From NCBI RefSeq assembly GCF_947179515.1, contig NC_067472.1, forward strand, positions 108,860,506-108,924,505: a DNA stretch of 64,000 bases, read 5' to 3'. Numbering within the stretch: the first letter of the stretch is position 1; every line of letters starts with the position of its first letter. The notes beneath the pieces are model-generated. The model had not been told where the DNA came from. It saw nothing but the letters and a program-made list of their open reading frames with translations, and did not search any database. Below are positions 34,310-45,540 of this stretch, piece by piece. Source of the stretch: Apodemus sylvaticus. Lineage: Eukaryota > Chordata > Mammalia > Rodentia > Muridae. Made by a program: the position numbers and the translations under genes.

Positions 34310-34480
34310 CGTTTTTATTTTATGTTGTATTTATGACCATGTATGTGTATGTATACCACATGTGTGTTGGCGCCTATGGAGTACACTGGAAGGTATTAGA
34401 ACCTCTGAACTGGAATTGTAGATGGTTGTGAGCCACTATGTGTGTACTGAGAATTGCACTGGGTCCTTTTGTAAGAACAT
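34310..34480 (-). repeat. B3 SINE
   Basis: The plus strand has CATGTATGTGTATG...GTGTTGGCGCCTATGGAG...GGTTGTGAGCCACTATGTGTGTACTGAGAATTGCACTGGG. Confidence 0.75.
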
Positions 34481-34699
34481 TTTGTAAAAATTCACTGCTC
34501 TGAATTTCTGAGAAAATTTCCCAGCCCCTTCTCTTAATATTATATGCCCTGTTACCACTACCTCTGTACTCTTTTAGGAGATTATGAGTAAATATGTGAA
34601 TATTTATAACACCTATTTTAGTCAACGTCAGAGCATATATCATATATACTTTTACTCAAGATTGTATGTTATTGATCATTGTATTGCAATGAAAACTTT

Positions 34700-35024
34700 G
34701 TTTCATTAGACAAGGTCTCATGTGGCCCTGGCTAGCTGAAGGTAACCCTGAACTCCTGATCTTTCTGCCTCTACTTCCTGAGCACTGGGATTACAAGCAA
34801 ATGCCACCATATGCAGTTTTCTGTGATGCTGAGGACTGAACATGATAACGTTCTCCTGAGAGAAGCTCTACCAACTGAGCTACAGCCACTTGTTTTGAAA
34901 CAGGGTTTCTCTGTGTAGCCCTGGCTGTCTTGGAACTCTGAGGGGCAGGCTGGCCTCGAACTGAGAGATCCGCCTGCTTCTGCCTCCCATGAGCTGGGAT
35001 TAGAGGCGTGCGCCACCGCCCGGC
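34700..35024 (-). repeat. antisense SINE cluster: old B1, B4 part and B1
   Basis: 34700-34820 has CAAGGTCTCATGTGGCCCTGG...CACTGGGATTACAAGC. 34821-34890 has GAAGCTCTACCAACTGAGCTACAG, the complement of a tRNA-like ID/B4 head. 34892-35024 has GAAACAGGGTTTCTCTGTGTAGCC...GGCGTGCGCCACCGCCCGGC, a young B1. Confidence 0.85.
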
Positions 35025-35289
35025 AGGAACATCATTTTTTGAATTAAAACATAACATTCTAAGTATACTTATGTATATGTATTTAACTAATTACCCATTA
35101 ATGGTATTTTAGATGTTTCCAATCTTTTGCTACTATAAATCACGACTAAACACCTCTCTAATGCATATGAGAAAATAGGATTATTAGATCAAAACCTAAT
35201 TTTTATGTATTCTGAAGTATACTGCCAAAGTTAATGGCCTCCCTTTTACAAGATCTTAAAAATGTACATGTACCAGATGCATATGAACA

Positions 35290-35341
35290 TGTTCATAGCA
35301 AAGAAACATTGCAACACAAACATAGCAAAGAAACATTGCAA
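35290..35341. repeat. 25-bp tandem duplication
   Basis: CATAGCAAAGAAACATTGCA occurs at about 35296 and again about 25 bp later, joined by ACACAAA. Confidence 0.9.
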
Positions 35342-36738
35342 GTTTCCTTGCAAACTATAAGAAAAGATACTGTGACAGTATTCTGGATGATTTAAAAAGA
35401 AAATCTATAAAGCCTGAACTTAATCTACCTAGTACAAACTTCTGCTCTGAATTCATACCTATACAAATGAACTAGAAAATATTTTTACAGTATAAACAAA
35501 GCCAGCTCCCAAAGCCATGTTTTGAGTGACAGACTTTGTTCTAGAGTGAACACTTTACTCAAATTACACTCTGTGCATTTCTAAGAAAGCAGCGGTGGTG
35601 GCTGGTTGTGGGAGTAATAATTTAAGAGTTGAGTATTGTGCAGAAGGGAATCTGAAGCTTCGGGAGAATATGAACAACTTGCCAGAGATCTCGAATGTAA
35701 AGTAAGAGGCAGTCTGCTGCCTCAGTCCCTGCTTTCAGTGGCTAAGATAGTGTCTAACGCTTACATTCTCATGCCTTCCACCCGAGAAAGAGTTATAGGC
35801 ACTGTGTTCTTCTCACTCTACTACTTAGTAATGCTAATTGCTTCGACTTAAAACATGATTAACTTTTATAATGTGATAAGTACATTCAAAACTTAAGTAT
35901 TTATACATAAAAAATAGTTTGTCTGCAGCTCTTTCCGAGACATTCTATTGTTCTAGTCCATTAATTACTTTGTATGATCTACCAGTTAAACTGAGAAATG
36001 TTAAGAAGCAGTAGTCTTTATACAGTTGTTATGTTTCATTATGAAGAAATAATGATTCAAAAGATTTCTTCTGGGGATAATGATCTCCATTTCCTCTCAC
36101 CCCCACTCCCTCCTAATTAAAGCATGGCTCTCAAGTTCAGATTACAGCTCTGACACTGGATATCCTTAATGGGCTTCTAAAAGTCTAAGTATGTTTCTTG
36201 ATACGCATAAAGGATATTTCTTTGCCTTTCCAGAAACTGTTTCCAAAGTGTTTGAGGTAAAAAAGGAAACATGTTGTGATCTACTTAGTTTACTTTGGGG
36301 GTCTAATCATGATATTTGACATACTCACTATGATAGTTGGGATGAGATATAAGCACTCTAGAGGTGATATGGTAGATGGCTATGGGTTATATGCAAGTAG
36401 TATGCCATTTTATAGAGGGCCTTAACCATGCAAATTTTAGTATAGCTGGGGTTCTGGGAGCCAATCTCCAAGGATGCTAAGGGATTACCATATAAGGTAT
36501 AAATTTTAGTAATACAAAGCACAATTTCTATATTCTATTATCTTGCTATAATTCATTTACTCAATGGCACATGGGCTATCAACTACGAGCTAAGTGTAAG
36601 AACAATAAAAATTAGAAAATGGGTCTTGCCTCAATCTGGTATGATAAACACAGAGATATATTAACAAAAATTATAAATCAATGTGATACAGTAGTCAAGT
36701 ATGAGCAAAATCCAAAAAAAAATATAATATTTACTTAC

Positions 36739-36776
36739 ATTAGGAAGTTGTTTTTTAGCATATGTTCTAGTCTGCC
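36739..36776 (-). CDS. Nars2: Nars2 38-nt coding exon (GRLEHMLKNNFL...)
   Basis: A short 38-nt exon. The acceptor is TTGTCAAG before 36776, behind a T-rich run, and the donor is AAT/GTAAGT after 36739. It encodes GRLEHMLKNNFL and leaves AT, which joins C of the next exon to make Ile. It is separated from the preceding exon by only 105 bp of intron. The start at GGC is preferred because the previous exon ends in phase 0 at AAG. A second AG six bases on (GGGCAG/ACT) would be an alternative acceptor that removes two residues. Confidence 0.9.
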
Positions 36777-36881
36777 CTTGACAAGACAAAAATAGAACAG
36801 AGTTTAAATGTAATTACATTCACTATATATAATTAATATATTAAAGAGCTATGAATTTGGCTGTATCCACATGCTTATTAC
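36777..36881 (-). other. Nars2: Nars2 mini-intron (105 bp)
   Basis: Separates the 99-nt and 38-nt exons. The donor is GTAATA and the acceptor TTGTCAAG, with a T-rich run before it. This is very short beside the 2-17 kb introns around it. Confidence 0.9.
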
Positions 36882-36980
36882 CTTCTGGCCAGAAGCTATG
36901 AACTGGTGACACAGCTCAACATCTTCAGGACAGTGTGAGAGGACCGTCTTGGTGGTGGCCTTGAAGAGCTCCTCCATGAC
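36882..36980 (-). CDS. Nars2: Nars2 coding exon (VMEELFKATTKTVL...)
   Basis: A 99-nt exon of 33 complete codons. The acceptor is CTCTTAG before 36980 and the donor is AAG/GTAATA after 36882, which is weak at +5. It encodes VMEELFKATTKTVLSHC, then PEDVELCHQFIASGQK. It starts and ends in phase 0, so it joins cleanly to the 44464 exon upstream and the 38-nt exon downstream. It is a helical insertion of the catalytic domain following motif 2, about residues 275-307 of 477. Confidence 0.95.
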
Positions 36981-37524
36981 CTAAGAGGAATGAGACCATT
37001 GAATGAGCAGCTGCTTACACAAAAGCCTCCAAGGCTCCAGGGCCTGAAGGACTTCCCTCCAGCTTCCAGCAACTAAAAACTCACTGAGCTTGGTAATCTC
37101 TGAATGTACTACAGTGACTCCGATCAATATTGGTATTGAAATGAGTTGTCAAATGACAAACTCACTTGCAAAATTAAGGCAATCATAATACCTCATTCAC
37201 AGAACTGTTGTGAGAGTTATAATCCTGTGTTAGCTTAGCTCTTGGTTCAGAGAATTATGCATGATATTAGATTTTGTGAAGAGGGAACTTTTTGTGAAGT
37301 GATTGGATCAGTGAATGGTAAATGAATGGAAACTTGAAAATTTGAGAAGCAAAACATGCATCTAAACAATAATTGTATATATCTTTGTTTGTTAAAATAT
37401 AAAATATAAATTAGTATATGAGAATTAATTCTATCAAGCATATCCCAGTAAGACTCAGGGATGACATGTTTTCCTCAGAAGAAAGCAATAACTAGAATGG
37501 ATAATATTTCTGAAGTATTTTATT

Positions 37525-37660
37525 TGTCTAATAACTTATCTTTTGAGACAGGCTCTCAGCAGCCTTGGATGGTATGAAACTCACTGTGTAGATCAGGCTG
37601 CTCTCAAACTCACATAGAAGACTGGGATTATTAATGGTGCCACCACACATAGCTAAGAGT
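37525..37660 (-). repeat. old B1 SINE
   Basis: The plus strand has TTTTGAGACAGGCTCTCAGCAGCC...AACTCACTGTGTAGATCAGGC...GTGCCACCACACATAGC. Confidence 0.75.
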
Positions 37661-37839
37661 TTGAGTTTCTAAGTTACCAATAGCATGGACAGTAACAACA
37701 ACTAATTTGGGGGATAGGAAAACAAGAATAATCTAAAAAATGAAATAATAAAGAAAAGTTGAAGGGAATAGATAAAACCAAGCCAAAGTATTCAAAGGGC
37801 TTTGTAGTCTACAGGAGAGGAGACTGTAGTGTCAGGAAA

Positions 37840-38165
37840 ATGTTAGTGATTCCCCCAAAACAGAGGGGACCGATCTGATGCAACTCACAGCAGGGTCTTT
37901 ATTCTAATCGAGCTAGCTCAACCCCACCCCCAACACACCACTATCACACAGGATGGTTTTGGTGGTGGAGGAGCCCTGAATGTCTATCGGGGCAAGACTT
38001 TATATATAAATGCTGGTATTGTTGGGGATTAGCTTAGAGACTGGAGTTAGGCTTGGGTTTTGTTGGGGGGCAATTTGGAAACTGATGCTAGGTACCAGCC
38101 TGTTTAGCTGAGTTCAAACTTAGGTCGTGTTCTCTAAACTGGACTCTGAAAAGACTTTCATCTCA
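37840..38165 (-). mobile_element. possible solo LTR of an ERVK-type element (tentative)
   Basis: The plus strand reads GATTCCCCCAAAACAGAGGGG, GGGTCTTTATTCTAATCGAGC and AGACTTTATATATAAATGCTG. Read on the minus strand this gives a TATA-like box followed about 85 bp later by AATAAAGACC, the promoter and poly(A) layout of an LTR. Exact TG/CA ends and a target duplication were not established. No internal retroviral sequence is present. Confidence 0.4.
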
Positions 38166-38214
38166 AGACAGTTAACTACTAGTGCAATATAAAATGTAAA
38201 CCACTGATATGCAT

Positions 38215-38415
38215 AGGTCTGGGAGCTTGGTGTAGCTGGGAGAGCGCTTGCTTAGCTCCCTGACATTGTACAAGATGGACAGCTTAGCAGTGGTAGTTAC
38301 AGGCACACCAATAACCCTAGCACTGGACAGGTAAAGACAGGGTCAGGAGTTCAAGATCATTCCAGGATATATGAGATCCTGTTTCAAAATATACAGAATG
38401 ATTGCATTCTAAAAA
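38215..38415 (+). repeat. B4 SINE (ID-B1 fusion)
   Basis: GGGAGCTTGGTGTAGCTGGGAGAGCGCTTGC is the tRNA/ID head. AATAACCCTAGCACTGG...GTCAGGAGTTCAAGATCATTCC is the B1-like body. Confidence 0.75.
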
Positions 38416-39079
38416 AAAGAAAAGAAAAGTAGACCAATCCAGTAGAGAGGGAGTAGAGTCAGGGGACTTGAAAATAGAGGAATAATCAATCAGTGGTTAA
38501 AGGCCCTCCACATCCAGGTCCAGCCCCTATCACCTTCCAACACAGCAGTGAGACAGACAAAGACAAGTACCTGAGTGATGTCCCTCAATTACAGAGCAAA
38601 GCCACCATAAGAGGAGAGAAAAGGCAGCTGGACTGCGTGGTCCTTCTGGACTATGGAAGAACAAGTCTTTGACCACCTGGGTTGTTCACTGCTGTCTTGC
38701 GAGTAAAAAATGTAATTTGAAGATGGAAATCCCTGCCCTCCATCCCAAACTCTGACTTTCAGACTAAGTCCTATAAACACATCTGCTAAAACCAGGAACT
38801 ACGATGAGGGGTATGTTTATAAAAATTACTAAATTAATCTTTAATAATTAATTACTTATAATTCATGAAGAAAGGTTATATATATGTATGTACAGAGTCA
38901 AAACTTAAATGCACTGGGAGAAAAGAAGCACGAGGCTACTTTTTTATCTCTTCAGAAAAAAGATTTATATTTTGAGTCATTCGACAATATATGCTTGAGT
39001 ACCACTAGTAGAGTGAGTTAAGTAGCAAACGTGCCACCCAAACTTAAGTATTCCTTTTTAATATTGAGTTTTATGGTTA

Positions 39080-39255
39080 CAGTTAACTGAGTGGCTGTGT
39101 CAGCACACGTGTGCTGCAGTCTGTGGTAGAGGTCAGAGGACGACTTTCACAAGCTGCTTCTCTATTTCCTCTGAGGCTTCCGGGGCTTGAACTCCGTCAG
39201 GACTACATGGCCAAGTGCTTTGTCCATTCGGAGCCATCTTGCTGGAGCTGAGACC
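39080..39255 (-). repeat. B3 SINE, diverged
   Basis: The plus strand has GTGGTAGAGGTCAGAGGACGAC...GGGCTTGAACTCCGTCAGG...GGAGCCATCTTGCTGGAGC. Confidence 0.6.
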
Positions 39256-39389
39256 TCATTCTTACCCAATCTCAGTGTTTAGCTGTTACTGGCTGCATGA
39301 GTCAGCACCAAGAATCACAAAACCAGTCAGAGGTCTTGTGCAATTATGAAGGAAACTGCCCAAATGCGTGTTCTTCTTTTTATTTTTAT

Positions 39390-39570
39390 TTTGTTTTACT
39401 TTTTTATTATGAGACAGGGTCTTTAAGATTTATTTTTTATGGCAATTCTTGTTTTGTATTTTTGAATCATCCTCATTTGTTAGCTTAGACTAGCCTGGAT
39501 CTTATAATCCTTTTGCCTCTGCCTCTCAAGTCAAGGAATATAGATTTGTGTTACCATATCCTAATCTAAA
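39390..39570 (-). repeat. old B1 relic
   Basis: TTATGAGACAGGGTC...TTAGACTAGCCTGGATCTTATAATCC...TTGCCTCTGCCTCTCAAGTC...GTGTTACCATATCC: an antisense B1 split by about 60 bp of inserted AT-rich sequence. Confidence 0.6.
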
Positions 39571-39589
39571 TTGGCAACTTAATGTTCAC

Positions 39590-40690
39590 CATAGCTAAAA
39601 CCCTTTCTCTGTGAATGATATTGCTAAGAGAGTGAAAAGACAAACTTCCAACACTGGGAGAAATATTTGCAAATTATGTATCTAAAAAAAGGATTTGAAA
39701 GTGAAGAAATCTCAGTGTTCACCAACAAAGAGCCAGGTGTGGAGGCGCACGTCTTCCCAACATTCAGGGGGTGGAGGGACAGAACATCTGAGTCCAAGGC
39801 CTTCCAGGGCTACACAGCCATGCCATCTCAAAAAACCAAAACAATCAAAGCTCAACAAGAAAACAAACAACTTGACCAAGACTAGAAATTGATGGCTACT
39901 AAGCAGATGAAAAGATGTTTAACACAGAAAGCCTCAAGGTACATTGGGGAAACACAAAATAAAACTACAGCATGATACTTGGTGCGTAGCTAATAGAATC
40001 GCACATATTCATTCAGTGCATATTGAACTGTCTGTCTCTTTCACAGACTTACGGATACAAGCACATCCTTGACTATAGCACTGAGTAGACAGAATGGTCT
40101 TTGCATATTGCTTGCAGGAATGTAACAGTGCAGTTACCCTGTAAACCAGACAGATTCCTGGAAAAAACCTAAACATCAACCTTAGATCTCACCACTTCAC
40201 TCCTTGGACCTCACCCAAGAGAGATGAAGACCATGTTCTCACAGAACCTGCACTCGAAGGTTTATAGAAACTCTTTTCATTGCTTTCCAAGACTGACTAA
40301 TGCATAAATAATCATGTCACACAGTTAATTATAAGATGTGACTAACGTAACTATCCTTCAGTAAGAATGGTAAATGAGGGTGGTGCACCTGTGTCAGGGA
40401 ACTACCCAGACAACAGGAGAATCTGATATATAGTACACTAAGTGGCAGAAGACAGTCAGATATGCACACACTAATGTTCACATGACAGTTTGCAAAGGGC
40501 AAATTACTCAAGAGTGACAGGGAAGATGAGCAGTTGACAGTGGGCGGAGTTAGAACGCAAGGCAGCAACAAGTCAGAGCTATTTTGTATGAGCAAAATTG
40601 TTCTATATTTTGACTGCAGTCATAGTACCAGGTGGATATATGCTCTAAAACTTACAGTTTGCATGAATGTGATACTAATAAAACAGACAT
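39590..40690 (+). mobile_element. ancient mammalian L1 (L1M-type) ORF2 3' end, split by a B1
   Basis: GAGAGTGAAAAGACAAACTTCC, GGGAGAAATATTTGCAAATTATGTATC and ATGAAAAGATGTTTAAC are phrases of the old mammalian L1 ORF2. CCACTTCACTCCTTGGACC, GAATCTGATATATAGTAC and TGGATATATGCTCTAAAAC fit the ORF2 tail and 3' UTR. A B1 (39722-39850, GAGCCAGGTGTGGAGGCGCACG) interrupts it. Divergence is too high for any open frame. Confidence 0.65.
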
Positions 40691-41059
40691 AAATCAAAGC
40701 TGTCATAGAAAACCACTGTGCATTTCTCAGAGTGTCAGAGGAGTTGCCTCCTCATCCGAAACCACTAGATACACAATGGCTCATCTCTCTTCGCTCATCT
40801 GACCTTGTTTATTACTCCCACACTTATTTTGAAATATATATATGAAATAATACCAGCAAGAGTATCTTAGGGTGGTGATACTCTGGATAAAATGACTGCT
40901 GTCATGGTTCACTTTATTCATGGACATTTATCATTAGTGCTTAAAAAATCCATCAGTTAAAATATCTATAAACAACTCAAACAATGGAGAAAGAATGAAT
41001 GAGAGAAAACAGAACAGAGTAATGATATGTTCAAATATGTTTTAAATTTTATTACATTT

Positions 41060-41270
41060 TTAAAATGATTTATTTTTTTATTTTATATGTATCAGTGTCT
41101 TGCTTGTACGTATGACTGTACACATGTGCATGCCTGGTGCCTGTGGAAACCAAAAGGCATCAGATCCCCTAGAACTGCAGTTAAAGATGGCTGTGAGCTG
41201 CTGCATCGTATGAAAACTGGAACTGCATTCAGTTTGCATTTACCACAGTGGTATTCACTTAACCATTTCT
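41060..41270 (-). repeat. B3 SINE
   Basis: TTATTTTATATGTATCAGTGTC...CATGTGCATGCCTGGTGCC...GGCATCAGATCCCCTAGAACTGCAG...GGCTGTGAGCTGC on the plus strand. Confidence 0.8.
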
Positions 41271-42073
41271 CAATGTTCTTATGAAAAAAAAAAACTTGAG
41301 GAAATGAAAGTATTTTGCAATCTTATCACATGTCTAACAATTTACATATTAACCTTCATAACTTTTCCGTTTGGTGTTTATGTTGAGGCAATAGAAAGGA
41401 GGTAGAGGCAGATACAGGGAGGTCTGAGAGTGTTTCCTTTCCTTACAGTGCTCTCAGTATCTAAGAAAAATAACACTGGGTGGTGGGCTCAAATCAAGCT
41501 AGCTAAGGAATGCATACCATCCTTTAAGAATCAGAGTTTGACTCCGTACAGTCAGCAACAGGGTGATTCCAGAGGCATTACTAGCATTTTGAATTAATTC
41601 CTCAGGGGAGGAAAATGCATTTTGTGAGTGATAAGGAAGGCCCTGAAAACCATCTTTGTCTTTAGCCATTACATCTTAGCAGTAATTGCTCTGCCCAGCA
41701 CTGCCTGCTCCTTGAAAGGATAAGCAGAACTGTCCCATGAGCGATACTGACTTACAGAAGCAGTGGAAGGCATTACGACGCATGGCCAAGTACGTGAGCT
41801 GGCAATGTTAGTTGCTGACGGATTCTTCAGGAACTGCCAGCCCAAAGGCACTGCCTTACTCAAGGCTGTGTTTCTTTAAGGCTAGCTGACCACGTCAAAT
41901 AACTGGGTGATAGGGGAAAGCCCAAAAGTCCACTCTCCTGTACACAGAAGGGAAAGGTATTTCTAGCTCCTGTCTTCCTCACAGAAAAGGTAGCCATCTC
42001 TGTTGAAGTAACAAAGTTCAACTTTGCCCTTTGATCCTTTCCTTACAGGTAGTGTTCTCAAGAGCATTCCCGG
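41271..42073. other. intronic sequence, nothing recognised
   Basis: Some CpGs around 41740-41800 (GCGATACTGAC, ACGACGCATGG) but no exon or RNA gene was recognised. Confidence 0.4.
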
Positions 42074-42410
42074 AAGTTCCTCAGAAAATTGGAAATAGAT
42101 CAACCTGAAGACCCAGCTATACCACTCCTGGGCATATACCCAAAAGATGCCCCACCATGCCAGAGGGCGTTCCACCATGTTCAAAGCTGTCTTATTTGTG
42201 ATAGCCAGAAGCGGGAAACAACCCAGATGTCCCACAATGGAAGAATGGATAAAAAAATAATGTGGTTCATTTACACAACGGAATACTATTCAGCTATTAA
42301 AAAAAAAAAAGAACGAGGACATCTTGAGTTTTGTAGGCAAATGGATGTCATCCTGAGAGAGGTAACTCGGACCCAAAAAATATGCATGGTATGTACTCAT
42401 TAAGAAGCAG

Positions 42411-42451
<41 letters not shown>

Positions 42452-43320
42452 ACTACAGAATACCCAGGATTAGTCCACAGAATTGAAGAAGGTTAACAGA
42501 GCCGAAGGGCCCAAGTGAGGATTCCTCAATCCTACTTCATAGGGTAAAGAAAGCAATCCTGGTAGGCAGAGAGAGGGAGAGATCTGGGTATCAGAGGTGG
42601 CAGGAAGGGGGAAAGAGGAACATGATCAGGTATTGGGGGGCTGGGGGGGTGGAGGGGAGTAGGGTTGAAGCCCTGAGGACCAGCAGAAAGAATGGAAACA
42701 GGCAACCTCAGGAGATAAGAGGTGGGGGGACCCTCTAGAATATACCAGAGACCTGGGAGGACTCTCAAAGGGAGGGCCTTAGATGAAATGCCCTTCAGTG
42801 GGGAGAGGGAACTTGTAGAATCCACCTCCAGTAGAAAGTCAGGGCATCAAGTGGAAGGATGGGGTTGCCATTCCACAGTCAAAAGGTCTGACTCAGAATT
42901 GTTCCTGTCTAAAAGAACTGCAGGGACAAAAATGGAGATGAGCCTGAGGGAAAGGAAGTTCCGTGACTGGCACAAATGGGGATCCAGCTCAAGGAGAGGC
43001 TCCAAGGCCTGACACTAATACTGATGCTATGGTGAGCTTACAGACAGGAGCCTAGTATGACTGTCCTCTGAGAGGCACAACAAACAGCTGAAAGAGTCAG
43101 ATACAGATACTCACACCCAACCAATGGACACAAGTCTGAGCCCCCACCCCCACCCCCGTGGTTGAATTAGGAAAAAGTTGGAAAAAGCTGAGGAAGAGGG
43201 CGACCCCACAGGAAGACCAGCAGTCTTAACTAACCTAGATTCCTCCCACCCCAGGGTCTCTTAAGAAACTGAGCCACCAACCAGGCAGCATACACTATTT
43301 GATAAGAGGCCCCCCAACAC

Positions 43321-43355
<35 letters not shown>

Positions 43356-43575
43356 GCGGAGGACTGCTTAGTCTGACCTCAGTGAGAAAAGATACACCTA
43401 ACCCTGGATAGACCTGAGGCCCCAGGGAGTGGGGAGGATCTAGTGGGGTAGATGAGGCGTGGGAACATCCTCTTGGATACAGGGTAGGAGGAATGGGATG
43501 AGAGGATGAGGAACTGTAGGAGGGTGGACTAGGAGGGGCATAACAAATGGACTTTAAAAAAAGATATGATACAAC
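42074..43575 (+). mobile_element. rodent L1 3' end (ORF2 C-terminus and 3' UTR)
   Basis: CCAGCTATACCACTCCTGGGCATATACCC begins the ORF2 tail. The frame then breaks, and ORF2 ends near ATGTCATCCTGAGAGAGGTAAC. A 1.1-kb purine-rich 3' UTR follows with a CA tract (42416-42454) and a TA tract (43319-43355), ending GGACTTTAAAAAAAGATATG. It is 5'-truncated and lies antisense to Nars2. Confidence 0.88.
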
Positions 43576-43594
43576 AACAACATTTGCCAGCAGG

Positions 43595-43990
43595 GGTTGG
43601 AGAGAGATCTCAGCAGGTGAGACCTCTTGCCTGGGTTTAATTCTTGGTACTCACAAGGTAGCTTACAACTGTCTGCACCCTATTCTGACTTCTGCAGGTA
43701 AAACTCTCATACATATAAAATAAAATAAAATAAAATGAAATGAAATGAAATAATTTTAAACAAAAACCTGGGGTGGAGAGACGGCTCAGCTGTTATTTAC
43801 TGAAGATGCAAGCTCAGGTCCAGCACGTGACGGGATTACAGCTGCTGTAACTCAAGCTCCAAGGGGATCCTCGACCTCTGGCCTGGTTGGGTACTTATTC
43901 TCATTCTTTCTTAACTCTGCCTGTCTGTCTGTCTGTCTGTCTGTCTGCCTGCCTGTCTCTGTCTCTTACTGTGACTTAAAAAAAGAAAAG
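43595..43990 (+). repeat. two diverged B3 SINEs with pentamer and CTGT tracts
   Basis: First copy GGGGTTGGAGAGAGATCTCAG with tail (AAAAT)n(GAAAT)n at 43717-43751. Second copy GGGGTGGAGAGACGGCTCAG...GTGACGGGATTACAGCTG with a (CTGT)n tract at 43919-43966. Confidence 0.7.
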
Positions 43991-44278
43991 AAAGGAACTC
44001 TGGTGGCAATAAATCTGTTACAGAGTTTAAGAGAAAAGGACAGGGTCATAAGGTCATGGCTCTTCCCTACCTTAGTGGCTATGGTGTAAAATGCCAGTTT
44101 ACTGGGTGAGTAGGAGTTTAAGACATACAATGAGTAGAAAGTAAAGCTAACAATTCATTATTTTTTATTATGTTAAATAAAATTGAACATTATAAATCCA
44201 AACTAAGAGACTATCCAAATATTACTGATAGAGAATTTAAAATAGTAACAGTTAATTATGTCTGAGTAATTAGTATCA

Positions 44279-44279
<1 letters not shown>

Positions 44280-44320
<41 letters not shown>
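44280..44320. repeat. CA microsatellite
   Basis: About 20 CA units. It lies about 145 bp inside the intron from the donor of the motif 2 exon, where the transcript reads (UG)n. Confidence 0.97.
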
Positions 44321-44321
<1 letters not shown>

Positions 44322-44463
44322 CTGATCTCAACTGCTCTGTGAAGTAGGAATTTTTAAGGTGTATTAATTAAGTGGATTCCTATTTCCTCCACCCCATGAA
44401 TCTCTATAATGCAGAAGCACTACAATGTCAGAGATTCCTGAAAATGACAAACTGTATACCTAC

Positions 44464-44596
44464 CTGCATGAGCTCCTGAAGGCTTTCCACAAATGAAATC
44501 TCTGCTTCAACCATATAAAATTCAGCCAGGTGTCTCCGGCTCTGGGAATTCTCAGCTCGGAATGTCGGGCCAAAGGTAAATACTTGGGTAAAAGCT
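44464..44596 (-). CDS. Nars2: Nars2 coding exon with class II motif 2
   Basis: The most upstream Nars2 exon in the window, 133 nt. The acceptor is AATTGCAG before 44596 and the donor is CAG/GTAGG after 44464. The first A completes a codon from an exon outside the window. Then 44 codons follow: AFTQVFTFGPTFRAENSQSR, RHLAEFYMVEAEISFVES, LQELMQ. The FRAE...RRHLAEF.MVEAE run is class II motif 2, with the arginine that binds the ATP alpha-phosphate and the loop that reads the tRNA acceptor. It is about residues 231-274 of 477. I found no exon for the preceding segment between 44597 and 64000. Confidence 0.96.
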
Positions 44597-45299
44597 CTGC
44601 AATTCAAGAATTAAGAAACAAAAACAGAATACACATGATTCATTGTAAGTTTTTAAAATACCCTCAGCTCTTAAGAAAAAAATGTTTTGCATCTATGCTG
44701 AGCCCACAAACACATACATACTCTCTGCTCTATTTTTCTAATGGGGGATAATAATAGTTTCATTAAAAATGTTACATTTATAGAAACCATTTTATCCCAG
44801 AGGAATCTGTAACTGCCTTATAAACTCTATGGTTTCTAAATATAGAAATATAACCACTCCTGGGTGCACTCTACTGCAGCGGCCTTATACAGCAGGCAGT
44901 ATAGCAGGCAGATTGCTACATTTCGAAGCAATGAAGAATAAAGTAAAGGAAAATCAGCACAACCCAAGAAAGAGAACTGAGCTAATAACAATGAAAACTA
45001 GAATTTTATGTGGTTTGCTCAACTTATTTTTAAACACAAGATGTCATTACCATGTAACACCCTCAGTAGATATAGATTATGAAGCTCAAATCTCAGTACC
45101 AGGCATATCATGTCTATGAGGAGCTGATCAAGGCGGCCTAAGAGGCCCCCAAAGTTGTGCTCTTGCTTGTCTGCCATAGTTAGTTTATAAAGCCCTACTA
45201 ACGAAGACATAGCACACCTCAGTTACACTGACATAGAAATCAAGCTGGGACTGAGTTGAAAACTTCCTGGTAACTAGTTTTCATAGTACTGGAAGGTGA

Positions 45300-45540
45300 T
45301 ATGCAAGTCACTTTGGGAAAAAAGACATTAATGGTCTTACCCAGCACAGGATGTGACAGACCAATGGCACAGTGGTATGAAGGTTATTGGGGTAACCAAC
45401 TGCTTTCTGATAGGCTCTCAGACCTGCTCTACAGGAATCAATTCATGCCTTATACTGTAAATCTGGCCAAAAGACCATGGATTGGAAGGTTATAGGCCTT
45501 AAGGGGAAACTATCATTCTTGTTTTGCTTAAAAAAAAAAA
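45300..45540 (+). repeat. URR1-like hAT relic (tentative)
   Basis: CCAATGGCACAGTGG, GGTTATTGGGGTAACCAACTGC, TTTCTGATAGGCTCTCAG and TAAATCTGGCCAAAAG...GGGGAAACTATC resemble the rodent URR1 hAT relic. It ends in an A run. Confidence 0.5.

Larger units (their letters stand above)
32958..36738 (-). other. Nars2: Nars2 intron (3.8 kb)
   Basis: Donor AAT/GTAAGT at 36738, acceptor CCCAG at 32958. It contains a B1 with duplication (33208-33384), a GGGGA pentamer tract, a B3 and B1 cluster (34310-35024) and AT-rich sequence. The stretch 35030-36738 shows only a short 25-bp tandem duplication. Confidence 0.85.
36981..44463 (-). other. Nars2: Nars2 intron (7.5 kb)
   Basis: Donor CAG/GTAGG at 44463, acceptor CTCTTAG at 36981. 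It holds an old B1, an LTR-like segment, a B4, an ancient L1, the 3' end of a rodent L1, B2/B3 SINEs and several microsatellites. Confidence 0.85.
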
